Source: an uncultured Bacteroidales bacterium (GTDB lineage Bacteria; Bacteroidota; Bacteroidia; Bacteroidales; ML635J-15). From it: 64,000 nt of DNA. Shown piece after piece: positions 1 to 10,085 of the stretch. How positions within the stretch are numbered: the first letter of the stretch is position 1; each line of letters opens with the position of its first letter. The notes under the pieces are model-generated. The model made no database searches and was not told where the DNA came from. It saw nothing but the letters and a program-made list of their open reading frames with translations. Where the stretch lies: NCBI GenBank assembly GCA_937982115.1, contig CALJNE010000036.1, positions 1 through 64,000 of the forward strand, given 5' to 3'. The position numbers and the translations under genes are program-made.

Positions 1-3000
1 GCTGGTTCGCACTCTATTACTTACACTATTGTTAACGGTGCTTGTACTAACTTCACTACTTACAATATCGCCGTTGACCAATCGGTAGATGCAACTATTA
101 CTCCGGCAGGACCATTCTGTGACAATATAGATCCTGTAACATTAACAGCAAATAGTCCCGGTGGAATTTGGTCAGGCGATGGAATTATTGATCAATTTGC
201 AGGTATTTTCTCTCCTGCAGTTGCAGGTGCCGGCACTCATACAATTCAATACTCAGTAGTAAATGGAACCTGTTCTGATTCGTATAGTATTGATATTGAA
301 ATTCAGGCAGCTCCTTTTGTTGAAATCCTAACTAGTGGTAGTTTCTGTGAAAATGATCCAATACAAACATTTTTAGCAAATCCTGCAGGCGGATTTTGGG
401 GCGGACCCGGAATGAACCTTATCGGAGAATTTAACCCCGCTGTTGCAGGACCGGGAACTCACACTATAAGTTACTTATATTCAATAGGAGTTTGTCAGGT
501 TGTTGTTAGTGTTGACATTACTGTAGATGAATTTATTATTGCTCAGATTACATCGGGTGATACTTTCTGTTTTAACGATAATCCAACATATCTAACAGCA
601 ACTAACCCCGGAGGTGTTTGGGTTGGCGATGGTTTAGATATAGATGGCTTGTTTGATGCTCAGGCTGCTGGTATTGGCACGCATAATATCTCATACACAA
701 TTGTGAATGGTTCGTGTACAAGCACTGATAATCAAACTATAACAGTACTTCCTAATCCTGATGCTACTATAACGGATGTTTTACCGGTGTGTTTAAATAC
801 TCCTCCTTTTGATATGATTGCTGCTACAACAGGTGGAACATGGAGCGGTCAAGGTATCTCCGATCAAATTTCCGGAACTTTTGATCCTTATTTGGCCGGC
901 GTTGGAGTACACACTATTTACTACGAAATTACTGTTGATGGTTGCTACTCTATTGACAGTACAGAAATTACAGTTTATGATTTACCTGTTGTTTCGATTA
1001 CTGGGTTAGATCCGGAATACTGCTTAAATTCTCCTGAGGTTATTGTAACTGTTAATCCCTTAGGTGGTATTTTGAGCGGAAATGGAATTAGTGGAAATAT
1101 ATTTAATCCTGCATTTGCCGGTGATGGTATCCACATCATAAATTATACTTATACCGACACTAACGGTTGTACTAATTCTACTGAATTTGAAGTAACTGTT
1201 CACGAATTACCGATCCTTAGTATCACTGATATAAACAATCATTATTGTGAAAATAACGATATTGTTTATCCTACTTTATTACCCGAAGGTGGAACTTTGG
1301 AAGGGCCGGGAGTTGTTGGTTATTCTTTTGATCCTGCGATTGCAGGTCCCGGTGTTCATGAATTAATTTATTATTTCACAGATGCTAATAACTGTACTGA
1401 TACCGCTCGAGTAACTATACAAGTTACAGATGTACCTCAAATCAGTTACAGTCTTACAGAACCTTCGTGCTTCGGTTATTCCGACGGAAGTATCCAAACA
1501 TCAGTCGTTGGCGGTTCTGCACCTTATGATTATTTATGGGGCGATCCAATAAATTCAACCCAGCCGGATTTACTTGATGTGCCTGGAGGTATGTATTATA
1601 TAACCGTTACTGATGCCCTTGGTTGTGCAAAAGTTGACAGTGTTTTCTTAAATCAACCTCTGCAAATTGCAATAAATACTATTATCATTGAAGAACCTAC
1701 CTGTTTCCAACAAACCAACGGAATGATTGTAGTTCTCGCTGCTGATGGTTTTCCGCCTTACGACTACCAATGGAATGACCCGGGTAATACAAATTCAAAT
1801 GTATTACTGGATGTTCCGGCCGGGGTTTATACAGTTACTGTTACTAATAACAACGGTTGCTTAAACTCACAAACATACGATTTACATGAAGTCTCAGACA
1901 TTGTAGCAACTGTTAATGAAATTCAATATCCTTCTTGTTTTGACAGTCGAGATGGAATGGTAAGTCTTAACCTTTCGGGTGGTACTGCTCCATTAACTGT
2001 TGTTTGGAATACAATTCCTCCTTCTTCAGGAACAACTCTAAATAACATAGGAGCCGGAACTTACAACTACACGGTAACTGATGTTAATGGATGCCAAACT
2101 CAAGGAAGTGTAGAAGTTTTTGAGCCCCTCCCAATTGAAGCTGATTTCATTGTTACTCCGGTTAATTGCGGGGTTTCTCGTGGTTCGATAATCACTTCAA
2201 CTCAAGGCGGAACTCCTCCTTTCACTTATGAATGGTCAAATGGTTCTACTTCTCAAAACTTGTTTAACATTCCCGCTGGTTTACATTCTGTAACTATTAC
2301 AGATGCCAAAAATTGTATGATTGCTTATGATGTTGTGGTTGAGGCTCTAAACGGTCTGGATGTTTCTATACGACCAATAACTTTTAACAAATGTTATAAA
2401 GATGAAATTGCCTCTTTAACCGTATCTGTGTCTTCATTCGCCGATAATATCAACTACTTATGGAACAACGGCAGCACAAATGATTCTATTTTTAACTTGC
2501 CTGCGGGTATTTACAGTATTACTGTTACTGACAGTTGGGGATGTAGAGGTATTGACAGTATAGTTGTTACTCAACCGGAATTACTCGCAATTAATTTAAC
2601 TACATCTAACATTAATTGTAACGGCTACGGAGACGGTTCGGCCTCAATTATCGTTACAGGTGGTACTACTCCTTACAGCATATTATGGTTTAACGGGTCA
2701 AATCAATACACTATAACGAACCTTGAACCCGGACCGGTTTCAGTTACTGTTACTGACGAAAACGGATGTATTGCCTCTGCATCCGGAGCTATTAGTCAAC
2801 CGGATGATCCTCTAAAAGTTGAACTTTTCATTCAAGGAATAAGTTGCTTCGGAGCAATGGATGCTTCCATTAATGCTGTTGCAACAGGAGGTGTTCCTCC
2901 ATTCAATTATTACTGGTACTATAATGGAGTCGAAGTTAATGGCTCTACTTTAAGATTCCTTGACGCAGGCACTTACAATCTAACTGTTACCGACAGAAAT

Positions 3001-3543
3001 GGTTGTATTGTGGATACTTCTGTTGTTATTACTCAACCACAAAGATTGGCTGCAAACTTTATAACAGGACCTACTTCTTGCAGAGGTAATCACGATGGTT
3101 ATTTTGTTGTTAATGCCTTTGGCGGAACACCTCCGTATAGTTACTTTATGTTCGACGATATCGAAGTTCAAAACTTTGTTGATAGTCTTTTTGCAGGTAC
3201 ATATAGTATAATTGTTAAAGATACTAACAATTGTGCGATTACAGTAGGACCTATTATTGTACCGGAAAATGACAGAAATTGTCTTAACATTCCGGCTGCT
3301 TTCTCTCCAAATGACGACGGATTTAATGATGTATGGTATATTGAAAACATTCACCTCTACCCGCGTGCAATTATTCAGATATACAATAGATGGGGACAAT
3401 TACTATATGAAAAGAGAGGCACCGAAGGTTATTGGGATGGAACTTACAATGGAAAACCGGTTCCTACCGGAGTATATCTGTATAATATAATACTTAACAA
3501 CGAAGATGATCCTATCGTAGGAACAGTTACTGTTATTAGATAA
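1..3543 (+). CDS. Giant T9SS-secreted adhesin with SprB repeats, 5' end cut by the window
   Basis: The reading frame is open from base 1, so the first 1180 residues visible here are the C-terminal part of a larger cell-surface protein. In order they hold one partial and six complete Ig-like modules of about 75 residues, each with a GGxWxGxGI core and an AGxGxHTIxY strand, then eight SprB-type repeats ending in TVTDxxGC, then a type B sorting domain (last ~90 residues, with SPNDDGFNDVW and IYNRWGQLLYE). By family knowledge the type B C-terminal domain sends proteins through the type IX secretion system to the surface, as for SprB-like gliding adhesins. Each module carries two cysteines, which suggests disulfides. 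An ATG at 412 is internal, not the start. The exact ligand is unknown. A hairpin lies just downstream. Confidence 0.93.
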   Translation, partial: AGSHSITYTIVNGACTNFTTYNIAVDQSVDATITPAGPFCDNIDPVTLTANSPGGIWSGDGIIDQFAGIFSPAVAGAGTHTIQYSVVNGTCSDSYSIDIEIQAAPFVEILTSGSFCENDPIQTFLANPAGGFWGGPGMNLIGEFNPAVAGPGTHTISYLYSIGVCQVVVSVDITVDEFIIAQITSGDTFCFNDNPTYLTATNPGGVWVGDGLDIDGLFDAQAAGIGTHNISYTIVNGSCTSTDNQTITVLPNPDATITDVLPVCLNTPPFDMIAATTGGTWSGQGISDQISGTFDPYLAGVGVHTIYYEITVDGCYSIDSTEITVYDLPVVSITGLDPEYCLNSPEVIVTVNPLGGILSGNGISGNIFNPAFAGDGIHIINYTYTDTNGCTNSTEFEVTVHELPILSITDINNHYCENNDIVYPTLLPEGGTLEGPGVVGYSFDPAIAGPGVHELIYYFTDANNCTDTARVTIQVTDVPQISYSLTEPSCFGYSDGSIQTSVVGGSAPYDYLWGDPINSTQPDLLDVPGGMYYITVTDALGCAKVDSVFLNQPLQIAINTIIIEEPTCFQQTNGMIVVLAADGFPPYDYQWNDPGNTNSNVLLDVPAGVYTVTVTNNNGCLNSQTYDLHEVSDIVATVNEIQYPSCFDSRDGMVSLNLSGGTAPLTVVWNTIPPSSGTTLNNIGAGTYNYTVTDVNGCQTQGSVEVFEPLPIEADFIVTPVNCGVSRGSIITSTQGGTPPFTYEWSNGSTSQNLFNIPAGLHSVTITDAKNCMIAYDVVVEALNGLDVSIRPITFNKCYKDEIASLTVSVSSFADNINYLWNNGSTNDSIFNLPAGIYSITVTDSWGCRGIDSIVVTQPELLAINLTTSNINCNGYGDGSASIIVTGGTTPYSILWFNGSNQYTITNLEPGPVSVTVTDENGCIASASGAISQPDDPLKVELFIQGISCFGAMDASINAVATGGVPPFNYYWYYNGVEVNGSTLRFLDAGTYNLTVTDRNGCIVDTSVVITQPQRLAANFITGPTSCRGNHDGYFVVNAFGGTPPYSYFMFDDIEVQNFVDSLFAGTYSIIVKDTNNCAITVGPIIVPENDRNCLNIPAAFSPNDDGFNDVWYIENIHLYPRAIIQIYNRWGQLLYEKRGTEGYWDGTYNGKPVPTGVYLYNIILNNEDDPIVGTVTVIR
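88..1425 (+). repeat. Six tandem ~75-residue Ig-like modules (GGxWxGxGI type)
   Basis: Six in-frame protein repeats of about 225 bp each. Every copy has a Cys near its start (e.g. PFCDN, SFCEN, TFCFN), a GG-aromatic/Leu-x-G-x-G core, a phrase like FxPxxAGxGxH, and a second Cys before the last strand. DNA copies are strongly diverged, so recombination between them is probably old. The remains of a further copy occupy bases 1-87. Confidence 0.8.
1441..3270 (+). repeat. Eight tandem SprB-type repeats
   Basis: Eight in-frame repeats of roughly 73-80 residues. Each has a Cys followed by a DG/N motif, a GGxxPYxYxW strand, a turn such as LxNIPAGxY, then TVTDxxGC. This matches the SprB repeat family of Bacteroidota surface adhesins. 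The fifth copy lacks the GG-PY motif and has a degenerate centre. Confidence 0.85.
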
Positions 3544-3560
3544 TTAGATATAAAGTTTGG

Positions 3561-3583
3561 GAATATTGGTCTTTCCAATATCT
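3561..3583. terminator. Hairpin between convergent genes
   Basis: Seven-base inverted repeat ATATTGG / CCAATAT (3563-3569 and 3575-3581) with a five-base loop, lying between the adhesin stop and the stop of the opposing ComF-like gene. No clear T-run follows on either strand, so its action as a bidirectional terminator is inferred from position. Confidence 0.4.
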
Positions 3584-4339
3584 CTAAGCTTTTGCAAGAA
3601 CTGCTAAACTTAGCTTTAAGCCAGGTATTTTTAATAATTCTTCTCCACAGGCTTCAATTGTTGAACCGGTAGTAACAACATCGTCAACAAGCAATACGTG
3701 TTTATCTGTCAACATGTCAATATCTGTTACTGAAAATTTTCCGGAAACATTTTCCCAACGTTCTTCTTTACTCATTTTTGTTTGAGTAACAGTATATTCA
3801 TTCCTTATAAACAAATGATCGAAAGCCGGTTTCTGAAGTATCTTAGAAATACCTTGAGCTATCATATAACTTTGGTTATAGCCCCTTTCCTTTTCTCTTT
3901 TTTTATGTAAAGGAACAGGAACTATAATATCAATATCGTTAAAGTTTTTTGAATCCAACATCAAAGCTCCCAATTCCTTGCCCAGCATAATCCCAATTTG
4001 AGGCTTATTTTTGTATTTTAATAAATGAAGTAAATGCCTGTATGCCGAGGCTTTTTGAAAGTAAAACAAGGCTGTTGCTTTTTCAAGTCTTAATCTGCCC
4101 GCAAAAAGATCAATAATCTGATTTTCCTGAGGAAATTTACAATAATCTGTTCGCGGAAGATGATACAAGCATTTCAAACACAATAAATTCTCTCCCCTAT
4201 GAAGAAGAGCTCCGCATACAAGACAAGTATCCGGAAAAATTAAATTTATAAAATCTTCGATATACTCTTTGACAATTCCCAAAACAACAAGTTTTTTCAA
4301 AATTAAACAAAATTTATGGAAAAATTTTTTCACTAACAT
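3584..4339 (-). CDS. ComF family phosphoribosyltransferase-like protein
   Basis: 251 residues. An N-terminal zinc-finger-like pair of CxxC motifs (CLVCG and CLKC, about residues 39-60) is followed by a PRTase fold with VPVPLHKKREKERGYNQ and the PRPP-binding loop LLVDDVVTTGSTIE near residues 215-228. This is the ComF/GntX layout, in which the family is linked to DNA uptake in some bacteria. In Bacteroidota its role is mostly untested. The stretch ahead of the zinc finger (about 38 residues) is longer than usual, so a later non-ATG start is possible. It converges on the adhesin and stands alone as a transcription unit. Confidence 0.85.
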   Translation of the reverse strand: MLVKKFFHKFCLILKKLVVLGIVKEYIEDFINLIFPDTCLVCGALLHRGENLLCLKCLYHLPRTDYCKFPQENQIIDLFAGRLRLEKATALFYFQKASAYRHLLHLLKYKNKPQIGIMLGKELGALMLDSKNFNDIDIIVPVPLHKKREKERGYNQSYMIAQGISKILQKPAFDHLFIRNEYTVTQTKMSKEERWENVSGKFSVTDIDMLTDKHVLLVDDVVTTGSTIEACGEELLKIPGLKLSLAVLAKA

Positions 4340-4383
4340 CTTTTTCTACAGTGAAAAAAATATAAACCATAAAATTTAAAGTC

Positions 4384-6267
4384 ATGAGAACAAAAATCGT
4401 TTTAACAGTAATTTTGCTTTATTCAATAATCATTTTATTAAATGCAAAAAACAGTATCTCCGGATACGTTACAGACACAAAATCCGGAAATTCTATCCCT
4501 AACATTGAAGTAAAGCTTAGCTCAACAAATTTTTCTACCATAACTGTAAAAACTGACAATGTGGGATTTTATAAATTTGATAATTTGAATGACGGAATTT
4601 ATTCTATTTCCATAAAGTCTTCTAATTATCAATCTTATGAAAGCAAAAAAATTACATTATCGGGAAATGCAGATTATAAATTAAACATTAATCTTAATCC
4701 CGGCGAAAAATTATACAATAAAAAGGATGAAGACAGATATCGCTACGTAAAACCATCTGGAGGAATTAATGTAAAATCAAGTGCTGCTTATGAATACTCA
4801 AACTATTCCGGACAACCCGTTATGTATAATTCGTATGATGACAGCTACATCAATTATAACACTGAAACTTACGACTATATCTCGGAAAATACCTTTAAGA
4901 AAGTTATTGATCATCCTCTTTCAACTTTTTCGATTGACGTTGACAAAGCGGCTTATGCAAATGTCCGCAGATTTTTGAACAATTCGCAGATGCCTTACAA
5001 AGATGCGGTAAGAATCGAAGAAATGATTAATTATTTTGATTATAATTACCCAAAACCAAAAGGGAATGATGCTTTCAGCACATATTTAGAATTAGGAACC
5101 TGCCCATGGAATTCGAAAAACCAATTATTATTGATTGGCATTCAAGGAAAAACTATTGATGAAGACAATTTGCCACCAAATAATCTTGTATTCTTGATAG
5201 ATGTTTCAGGCTCAATGGCTCCGGAAAACAGATTGCCATTATTAAAAAAATCGTTTAGAATACTCGTTGATAAACTCAGATCTCAGGACAAAGTAGCAAT
5301 AGTAGTTTATGCAGGAGCAGCAGGACTCGTTTTACCATCCACTACGGGTAACGAAAAAGAGAAAATACTTTCGGCCATTGACAGGTTAAATGCCGGCGGT
5401 TCAACTGCAGGAGGAGAAGGAATAAGACTTGCATATCAAATAGCCGAAGAAAATTTTATCCCAAATGCCAATAACAGAATAATTTTAGCTTCAGACGGTG
5501 ATTTTAACGTCGGTATCAGCAGCACTTCCGAACTTGAAAGATTTATCGAATCAAAAAGAGATCTTGGAATTTACCTAACAATTTTAGGATTTGGAATTGG
5601 TAACTATAAGGACTCCAGATTTGAAACTCTCTCTAATAAAGGTAATGGCAACTATTTCTACATTGATAACATTCTGGAAGCAAAAAAAGTATTCGACCAC
5701 GAACTCTGGGGAACTCTTTTTACTATTGCAAACGACGTAAAGATCCAAATAGAATTTAATCCTGCTAAGATTAAAGAATATAGACTCATCGGTTACGAAA
5801 ACAGATTACTGAATAAAGAAGATTTTAATAATGATAAAAAAGATGCAGGAGATATTGGTTGCGGGCATTCAGTAACTGCTTTATACGAATTAGTCCCGAC
5901 TGATGGTATTTCAACAGATTCCGATGTTGACCCATTAAACTATCAAAGCTTACAAATAAAAAACAGCAGCGATTTAATGACTCTGAAAATACGTTACAAA
6001 ATCCCCGGCGAACAAACAAGCAAATTAATTACTAGTAAAATCACCGAAAAAGACATTAAATCTAAAAATTTTTCCGATAAATTTCTTTTCGCATCTGCTG
6101 TGGCCGAATTTGGAATGTTACTTAGAGATTCAGAATTTAAAGGCTCTTCGACTTACGAAAGTGTTCTGGAATTAGCTAACAAGGCTAACTTAAAAGACAA
6201 TTACGGATATATCAATGAATTTAAAGGCCTGGTTGAGAAAGCTAAACTATTGTCAAAATACGAATAA
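4384..6267 (+). CDS. YfbK-like von Willebrand factor A domain protein
   Basis: 627 residues. A signal peptide (about 1-21) precedes a carboxypeptidase-regulatory-like beta domain (about 24-100, with SGYVTDTKSGNSIPNIEV). A low-complexity Tyr/Ser linker follows, then the vWF_A N-terminal domain (about 170-245), a VWA domain with an intact MIDAS motif DVSGSMAPE near residue 270, and a C-terminal DUF3520-type region. This is the architecture of YfbK-like envelope proteins, which bind a divalent metal and probably act as protein-interaction scaffolds. No Cys follows the signal peptide, so it is probably periplasmic or secreted rather than a lipoprotein. A strong terminator follows the gene. Confidence 0.88.
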   Translation: MRTKIVLTVILLYSIIILLNAKNSISGYVTDTKSGNSIPNIEVKLSSTNFSTITVKTDNVGFYKFDNLNDGIYSISIKSSNYQSYESKKITLSGNADYKLNINLNPGEKLYNKKDEDRYRYVKPSGGINVKSSAAYEYSNYSGQPVMYNSYDDSYINYNTETYDYISENTFKKVIDHPLSTFSIDVDKAAYANVRRFLNNSQMPYKDAVRIEEMINYFDYNYPKPKGNDAFSTYLELGTCPWNSKNQLLLIGIQGKTIDEDNLPPNNLVFLIDVSGSMAPENRLPLLKKSFRILVDKLRSQDKVAIVVYAGAAGLVLPSTTGNEKEKILSAIDRLNAGGSTAGGEGIRLAYQIAEENFIPNANNRIILASDGDFNVGISSTSELERFIESKRDLGIYLTILGFGIGNYKDSRFETLSNKGNGNYFYIDNILEAKKVFDHELWGTLFTIANDVKIQIEFNPAKIKEYRLIGYENRLLNKEDFNNDKKDAGDIGCGHSVTALYELVPTDGISTDSDVDPLNYQSLQIKNSSDLMTLKIRYKIPGEQTSKLITSKITEKDIKSKNFSDKFLFASAVAEFGMLLRDSEFKGSSTYESVLELANKANLKDNYGYINEFKGLVEKAKLLSKYE

Positions 6268-6290
6268 AAAAGTATAAATAAAAATCTCTT

Positions 6291-6330
6291 ACCTCGAATT
6301 TAAACCAAAACAAGTTCGAGGTATTTTTTA
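6291..6330 (+). terminator. Rho-independent terminator after the VWA gene
   Basis: ACCTCGAA at 6291-6298 pairs with TTCGAGGT at 6315-6322. The stem can be lengthened by a T-G and two T-A pairs, and it is followed by a T-rich tract at 6324-6335. It lies 23 bases after the stop codon. Confidence 0.8.
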
Positions 6331-6353
6331 TTTTAGTATTTTTACCATAAAAA

Positions 6354-7343
6354 ATGAAACTCATAACCTCTGTTGATATTCCGAACTACGACTTTAAAAT
6401 TAATTACGATTCCTCGTTGATATTTTCAGGGTCTTGCTTTGCCGAAAATATGGGCGAAAAACTTTTAGAACGAAAATTTAACACCACAATAAATCCAACG
6501 GGAATAAATTACAATCCTATTTCATTGGCAAATTCCATTAACAGAGCTATAAATCAAATCCCGGTCTCCGAAAATGAACTTTTCTTTCACGAAGGAGTTT
6601 GGCATCATTTCGAATTTCACAGTCGTTTATCAAATACAGACAAGTATAAAACTTTAAATCAAATAAACACAGCTATAAATGATTTTTCAGATAAACTGAA
6701 ATCAGCAGACTTTATATTTATCAGCCTGGGAACTGCAATGGTTTTTGAACTTAATAGTACTTCTCAAACAGTTGCAAATTGTCATAAACTTCCGGCAAAA
6801 AACTTTACTCACAGAATTATTTCAGCTGAAGAATTTGAAAACATCTGGGAAAACTTGCTTAACAATTTTTTTACTTTCAATAAAAAAGTTAAAGTTGTTT
6901 TCACGGTAAGTCCCGTAAGATATTTTAACGATGGTGCTATCTCCAATTCGTTTTCAAAAGCGATATTATTCACCGGGTTATTAAAACTATTGAACAATTC
7001 TCTTTTTAAAAGTAGAATTTATTATTTCCCAGCATACGAAATTTTAATTGACGAATTAAGGGATTACAGGTATTATGCCGAGGATCTTATTCATCCCTCA
7101 ACTTTGGCTATAAACTATATTTATGAAAAATTTTCCGAAGCTTATTTTGATAAATCCACTCAAAATTTGATAAAACAAATTGAAAAAATCTTAATGGCAA
7201 GATTGCATCGCCCATTTAATCCGGATTCAAACGAATACAGAAAGTTTTGCAGAAAAAACCTTGATAAAATACATGCAATTCTATCCAAACATCCGGATTT
7301 AAATTTTACTGAAGAAATAAACTACTTCAAAAAGTTTGCTTAA
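6354..7343 (+). CDS. GSCFA domain protein
   Basis: 329 residues. The family-defining GSCFA motif is at residues 26-30 (LIFSGSCFAENMG), followed by NPTGINYNP and, towards the C terminus, DLIHPSTLAINYIYEKF. The last motif resembles the Asp-x-x-His catalytic block of SGNH/GDSL hydrolases, so an esterase-like role is possible, but the family has no firmly known reaction. No signal peptide is visible, so it is probably cytoplasmic. A near-consensus -7 element TATTTTTA (6337-6344) sits ten bases before the ATG. The stop lies three bases from the stop of the opposing gene. Confidence 0.87.
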   Translation: MKLITSVDIPNYDFKINYDSSLIFSGSCFAENMGEKLLERKFNTTINPTGINYNPISLANSINRAINQIPVSENELFFHEGVWHHFEFHSRLSNTDKYKTLNQINTAINDFSDKLKSADFIFISLGTAMVFELNSTSQTVANCHKLPAKNFTHRIISAEEFENIWENLLNNFFTFNKKVKVVFTVSPVRYFNDGAISNSFSKAILFTGLLKLLNNSLFKSRIYYFPAYEILIDELRDYRYYAEDLIHPSTLAINYIYEKFSEAYFDKSTQNLIKQIEKILMARLHRPFNPDSNEYRKFCRKNLDKIHAILSKHPDLNFTEEINYFKKFA

Positions 7344-7346
7344 CAA

Positions 7347-8048
7347 CTATTTGCAAGAACCAATATTATTATAGCAATTTTTCAATTTTTCCAGAAAATC
7401 AACTTTTAGACCCTTTCTGAAAATTCTGACCATATCAATAATTCCTTTATCTTTTACCACAAAGCACTTTGCTGCATCGAAGGAGGCGCCTGTCCAGGAG
7501 CTTTTAAACAGTTTTACTTTGGAGGCAAATTGTTCCCATGTTAAATCATTATCAACAATAAAATAACCAATATCTGACAATCTGGTATCAATAAACATAT
7601 CTTCTCCAACAGCTTCCAGTTTGAAAATTTTTGTTATTTTTATCAATGCATCTGTGTTTTCAATATCTCTAACTTTCTTTTTAAGTGCAAAACCACAATT
7701 TTTAAATTCCTCCTGCAATTTTTTAATTTCGGAATAATCTTCAAGCCCGGTTATCCGAACAGCAGAACAAGTTTTGTTACCTACGGTAATTTCAGCATGG
7801 GCAGCATTAAAATCATGCGGAAACTTCTGCTTTACTTTTGCGGCAAATCTTAAAATCTGTTCAAAATTATAAGTTTCATCGGTCACAATATAAACAAATT
7901 TAGGCTTTATATCCTGAGGAGCATTTCCATAATATCCCCGAAAAACATCAAACGATTCCAAAATACAGGTATTTGGAATAGCTATTTTTTCTAAACACCA
8001 GAGATTTTCTACCTTGGTTAAACAACCGAATAATTCCAATTTTTGCAT
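7347..8048 (-). CDS. Protein of unknown function, 233 residues
   Basis: Not recognised. It is a soluble protein with no signal peptide or membrane segment, with mixed alpha/beta character, eight cysteines and many lysines. A noticeable segment is WTGASFDAAKCFVVKDKG (about residues 186-203). Codon use is like that of its neighbours, it has a normal ATG start and it is tail-to-tail with the GSCFA gene, all of which argue for a real gene. About 100 bases of AT-rich DNA separate it from rmlB downstream on the same strand, so co-transcription is uncertain. Confidence 0.7.
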   Translation of the reverse strand: MQKLELFGCLTKVENLWCLEKIAIPNTCILESFDVFRGYYGNAPQDIKPKFVYIVTDETYNFEQILRFAAKVKQKFPHDFNAAHAEITVGNKTCSAVRITGLEDYSEIKKLQEEFKNCGFALKKKVRDIENTDALIKITKIFKLEAVGEDMFIDTRLSDIGYFIVDNDLTWEQFASKVKLFKSSWTGASFDAAKCFVVKDKGIIDMVRIFRKGLKVDFLEKLKNCYNNIGSCK

Positions 8049-8148
8049 AACTTATAATTTATAAATATAATTTATAAAGTTATACGAAAGTTGCAAAATA
8101 TTGTTTCAAAAAAAATTGCTTACTGCTTAATACAAAAAGAAATTTTTA

Positions 8149-9201
8149 TTATCGGTCTTTATACATTAGTTCGTAATAATTTCGATATTCTCCAGAAACA
8201 ACTTCATTAAGCCATTCCTCATTTGAAAGATACCAATCAACAGTTTTTTCGAGTCCCTGCTCAAAATTAACAGTTGGTTTCCAGCCCAATTCTTTCATAA
8301 TTTTTGAAGAATCAATGGCATAACGCAAATCGTGTCCGGCTCTGTCTTTAACAAAAGTAATAAGCCCTGCTGATGTTCCGGGAGTTCTGTTGAGTTTTTT
8401 GTCCATCACTTCACAAAGCTTGTGTATAAGATCTATATTCTTCCATTCATTATTCCCGCCAATATTATAAGTTTCGCCGGATTCTCCATGATGAAAAATC
8501 AAATCAATTGCAGCAGCGTGGTCTTCAACATATAACCAGTCACGAACATTTTCTCCCTTTCCATATACAGGTATTGGTTTCATGGTTTTTATATTATTTA
8601 TGGCTAAAGGAATAAGTTTTTCGGGAAATTGATTAGGTCCGTAATTATTCGAGCAATTCGAAATTACTGCAGGTAAACCGTAAGTATGATTGTATGCTCT
8701 AACGAGGTGGTCGCTGCTGGCTTTTGAAGCCGAATACGGAGAACGTGGATCGTAAGGAGTTTCTTCGGTAAAATATCCATCCTCTCCAAGCGAACCGTAA
8801 ACCTCATCAGTGGAGATATGATAAAAGAGTTTTCCGTTATAATTATCCTGCCACAAAAATTTAGCAGCATTTAGCAGGTTAACAGTTCCAACAATATTAG
8901 TAAGGATAAATTCTTTGGGATTTGAAATGCTTCTGTCAACATGAGATTCAGCTGCCAGATGGATGATCCCATCGGGATTATATTTTTTGAAAACAGAAAA
9001 TATTGCCTCCTCATCAACTATGTCGGATTTTTCAAAAATATAATTTGGAAAATTTTCAATATCCTTCAGGTTTTTTAAGTTTCCCGCATAAGTTAACTTA
9101 TCAAGGTTTACTATTCTGTAATTCGGATAATTTTTTACGAATCTTCTTACAACATGCGAGCCAATAAACCCTGCTCCTCCGGTAATGATTATGGTTTTCA
9201 T
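8149..9201 (-). CDS. rfbB: dTDP-glucose 4,6-dehydratase
   Basis: 350 residues, the normal length for RmlB/RfbB. It converts dTDP-D-glucose to dTDP-4-keto-6-deoxy-D-glucose in dTDP-rhamnose and related sugar synthesis. Visible signatures: the Rossmann motif GGAGFIGSH (7-15), HLAAESHVDRSI, STDEVYG with its catalytic Thr-Asp-Glu, and the YSASKASSDH Tyr-x3-Lys near residue 155, then NNYGPNQFPEKLIP and the RDWLYVEDH segment. No rmlA, rmlC or rmlD is adjacent, so the rest of the pathway must lie elsewhere. It may feed the polysaccharide locus at 46-54 kb. A near-consensus -7 element (TATCTTTA on the minus strand, 9213-9220) precedes the ATG. Confidence 0.95.
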   Translation of the reverse strand: MKTIIITGGAGFIGSHVVRRFVKNYPNYRIVNLDKLTYAGNLKNLKDIENFPNYIFEKSDIVDEEAIFSVFKKYNPDGIIHLAAESHVDRSISNPKEFILTNIVGTVNLLNAAKFLWQDNYNGKLFYHISTDEVYGSLGEDGYFTEETPYDPRSPYSASKASSDHLVRAYNHTYGLPAVISNCSNNYGPNQFPEKLIPLAINNIKTMKPIPVYGKGENVRDWLYVEDHAAAIDLIFHHGESGETYNIGGNNEWKNIDLIHKLCEVMDKKLNRTPGTSAGLITFVKDRAGHDLRYAIDSSKIMKELGWKPTVNFEQGLEKTVDWYLSNEEWLNEVVSGEYRNYYELMYKDR

Positions 9202-9436
9202 ATTTTTTCCGGTAAAGATAAAAGAAAATTAATTTTAGTCCTGCATTTTTGAATAGAAATTTTTTATAACTGTTAAATGGCTTTATAGCGGTTTGCTGAA
9301 AATTCTATAAAAAATAAGAAAATTTTTCCCTCAGAATTTGATGATTTCTGAAAGCATTAATTATTTTTGTATAAACCATACGAAATTGGAATAAACATGA
9401 GTTGTCTGTAATTTTAAAACTAATAAGATAAAATAT

Positions 9437-10085
9437 ATGAGAAAAATTGTCATGATTCATATTTTAGTTTTGATGACATTTGTTTTTTGGGGGACAAACA
9501 AAGTCAATAGATTTTAAGGAAATTAAACGCACTGCAGATAGTAATTGTTATGAGAAGTTATTTGTCCGATTCATCGCTAACGATACTCCATTATCTATAT
9601 AATATTCTATTATGGACAAGTTTATAGAAAAAACTATAAACCATACGCAAGACACGATTCTATTCGAGTGTTTAGACGTTTATGTGAAAAATAATAAAAA
9701 TTAAATAGATTTTCATAAAGTGCTTAGTTATACCAATCAGATATTAACTGATTTCTCTTTTTATATAGAACACATTCATATTACAGGAATTGCTCATGAT
9801 GAATTGGGCATTAAAGATTCAGCAGCAATATGGTTGTATAAATACGACAAGCTTATCAGGACAATTCTCGCTTCAGGAGACGGGAAAACTCCAAAGACAG
9901 CGTTTATTGTTACAAAAATTTCTGATGAATATTGGATTTTAAATGCTTTTGGACTGAAATTCACAGAACAGTCTCTTATAAATAAGAAAAAGAAATACTA
10001 TGACGTAATCCATCTTGCAGAAAATAAATACGGTATCAGTAAGTTATATTTTGATATAAACTTCTTTTTTGGGAAATGGCGTTAG
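9437..10085 (+). pseudogene. Decayed DUF4919-like secreted protein
   Basis: A signal-peptide-like start (ATG 9437, MRKIVMIHILVLMTF) runs into a five-G tract at 9489-9493. Removing one G restores a frame continuing as QTKSIDFKEIKRTADSNCYE. That frame is then interrupted by TAA at 9600 and TAA at 9702 and is open from there to 10085. The last part carries ILASGDGKTPKTAFIV, then SDEYWILNAFGLK, QSLI and LYFDI, the C-terminal signature I associate with DUF4919 proteins of Bacteroidota. So one frameshift and two in-frame stops separate pieces of one gene. The function of intact members is unknown. A GTG at 9720 could still start a 121-residue product, but this looks like a relic. Confidence 0.65.

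Noticed and set aside
2980-3399. 139-codon minus-strand reading frame inside the first adhesin
   Set aside because: It is the complement of a strongly supported repeat region and has no domain, promoter or normal codon use.
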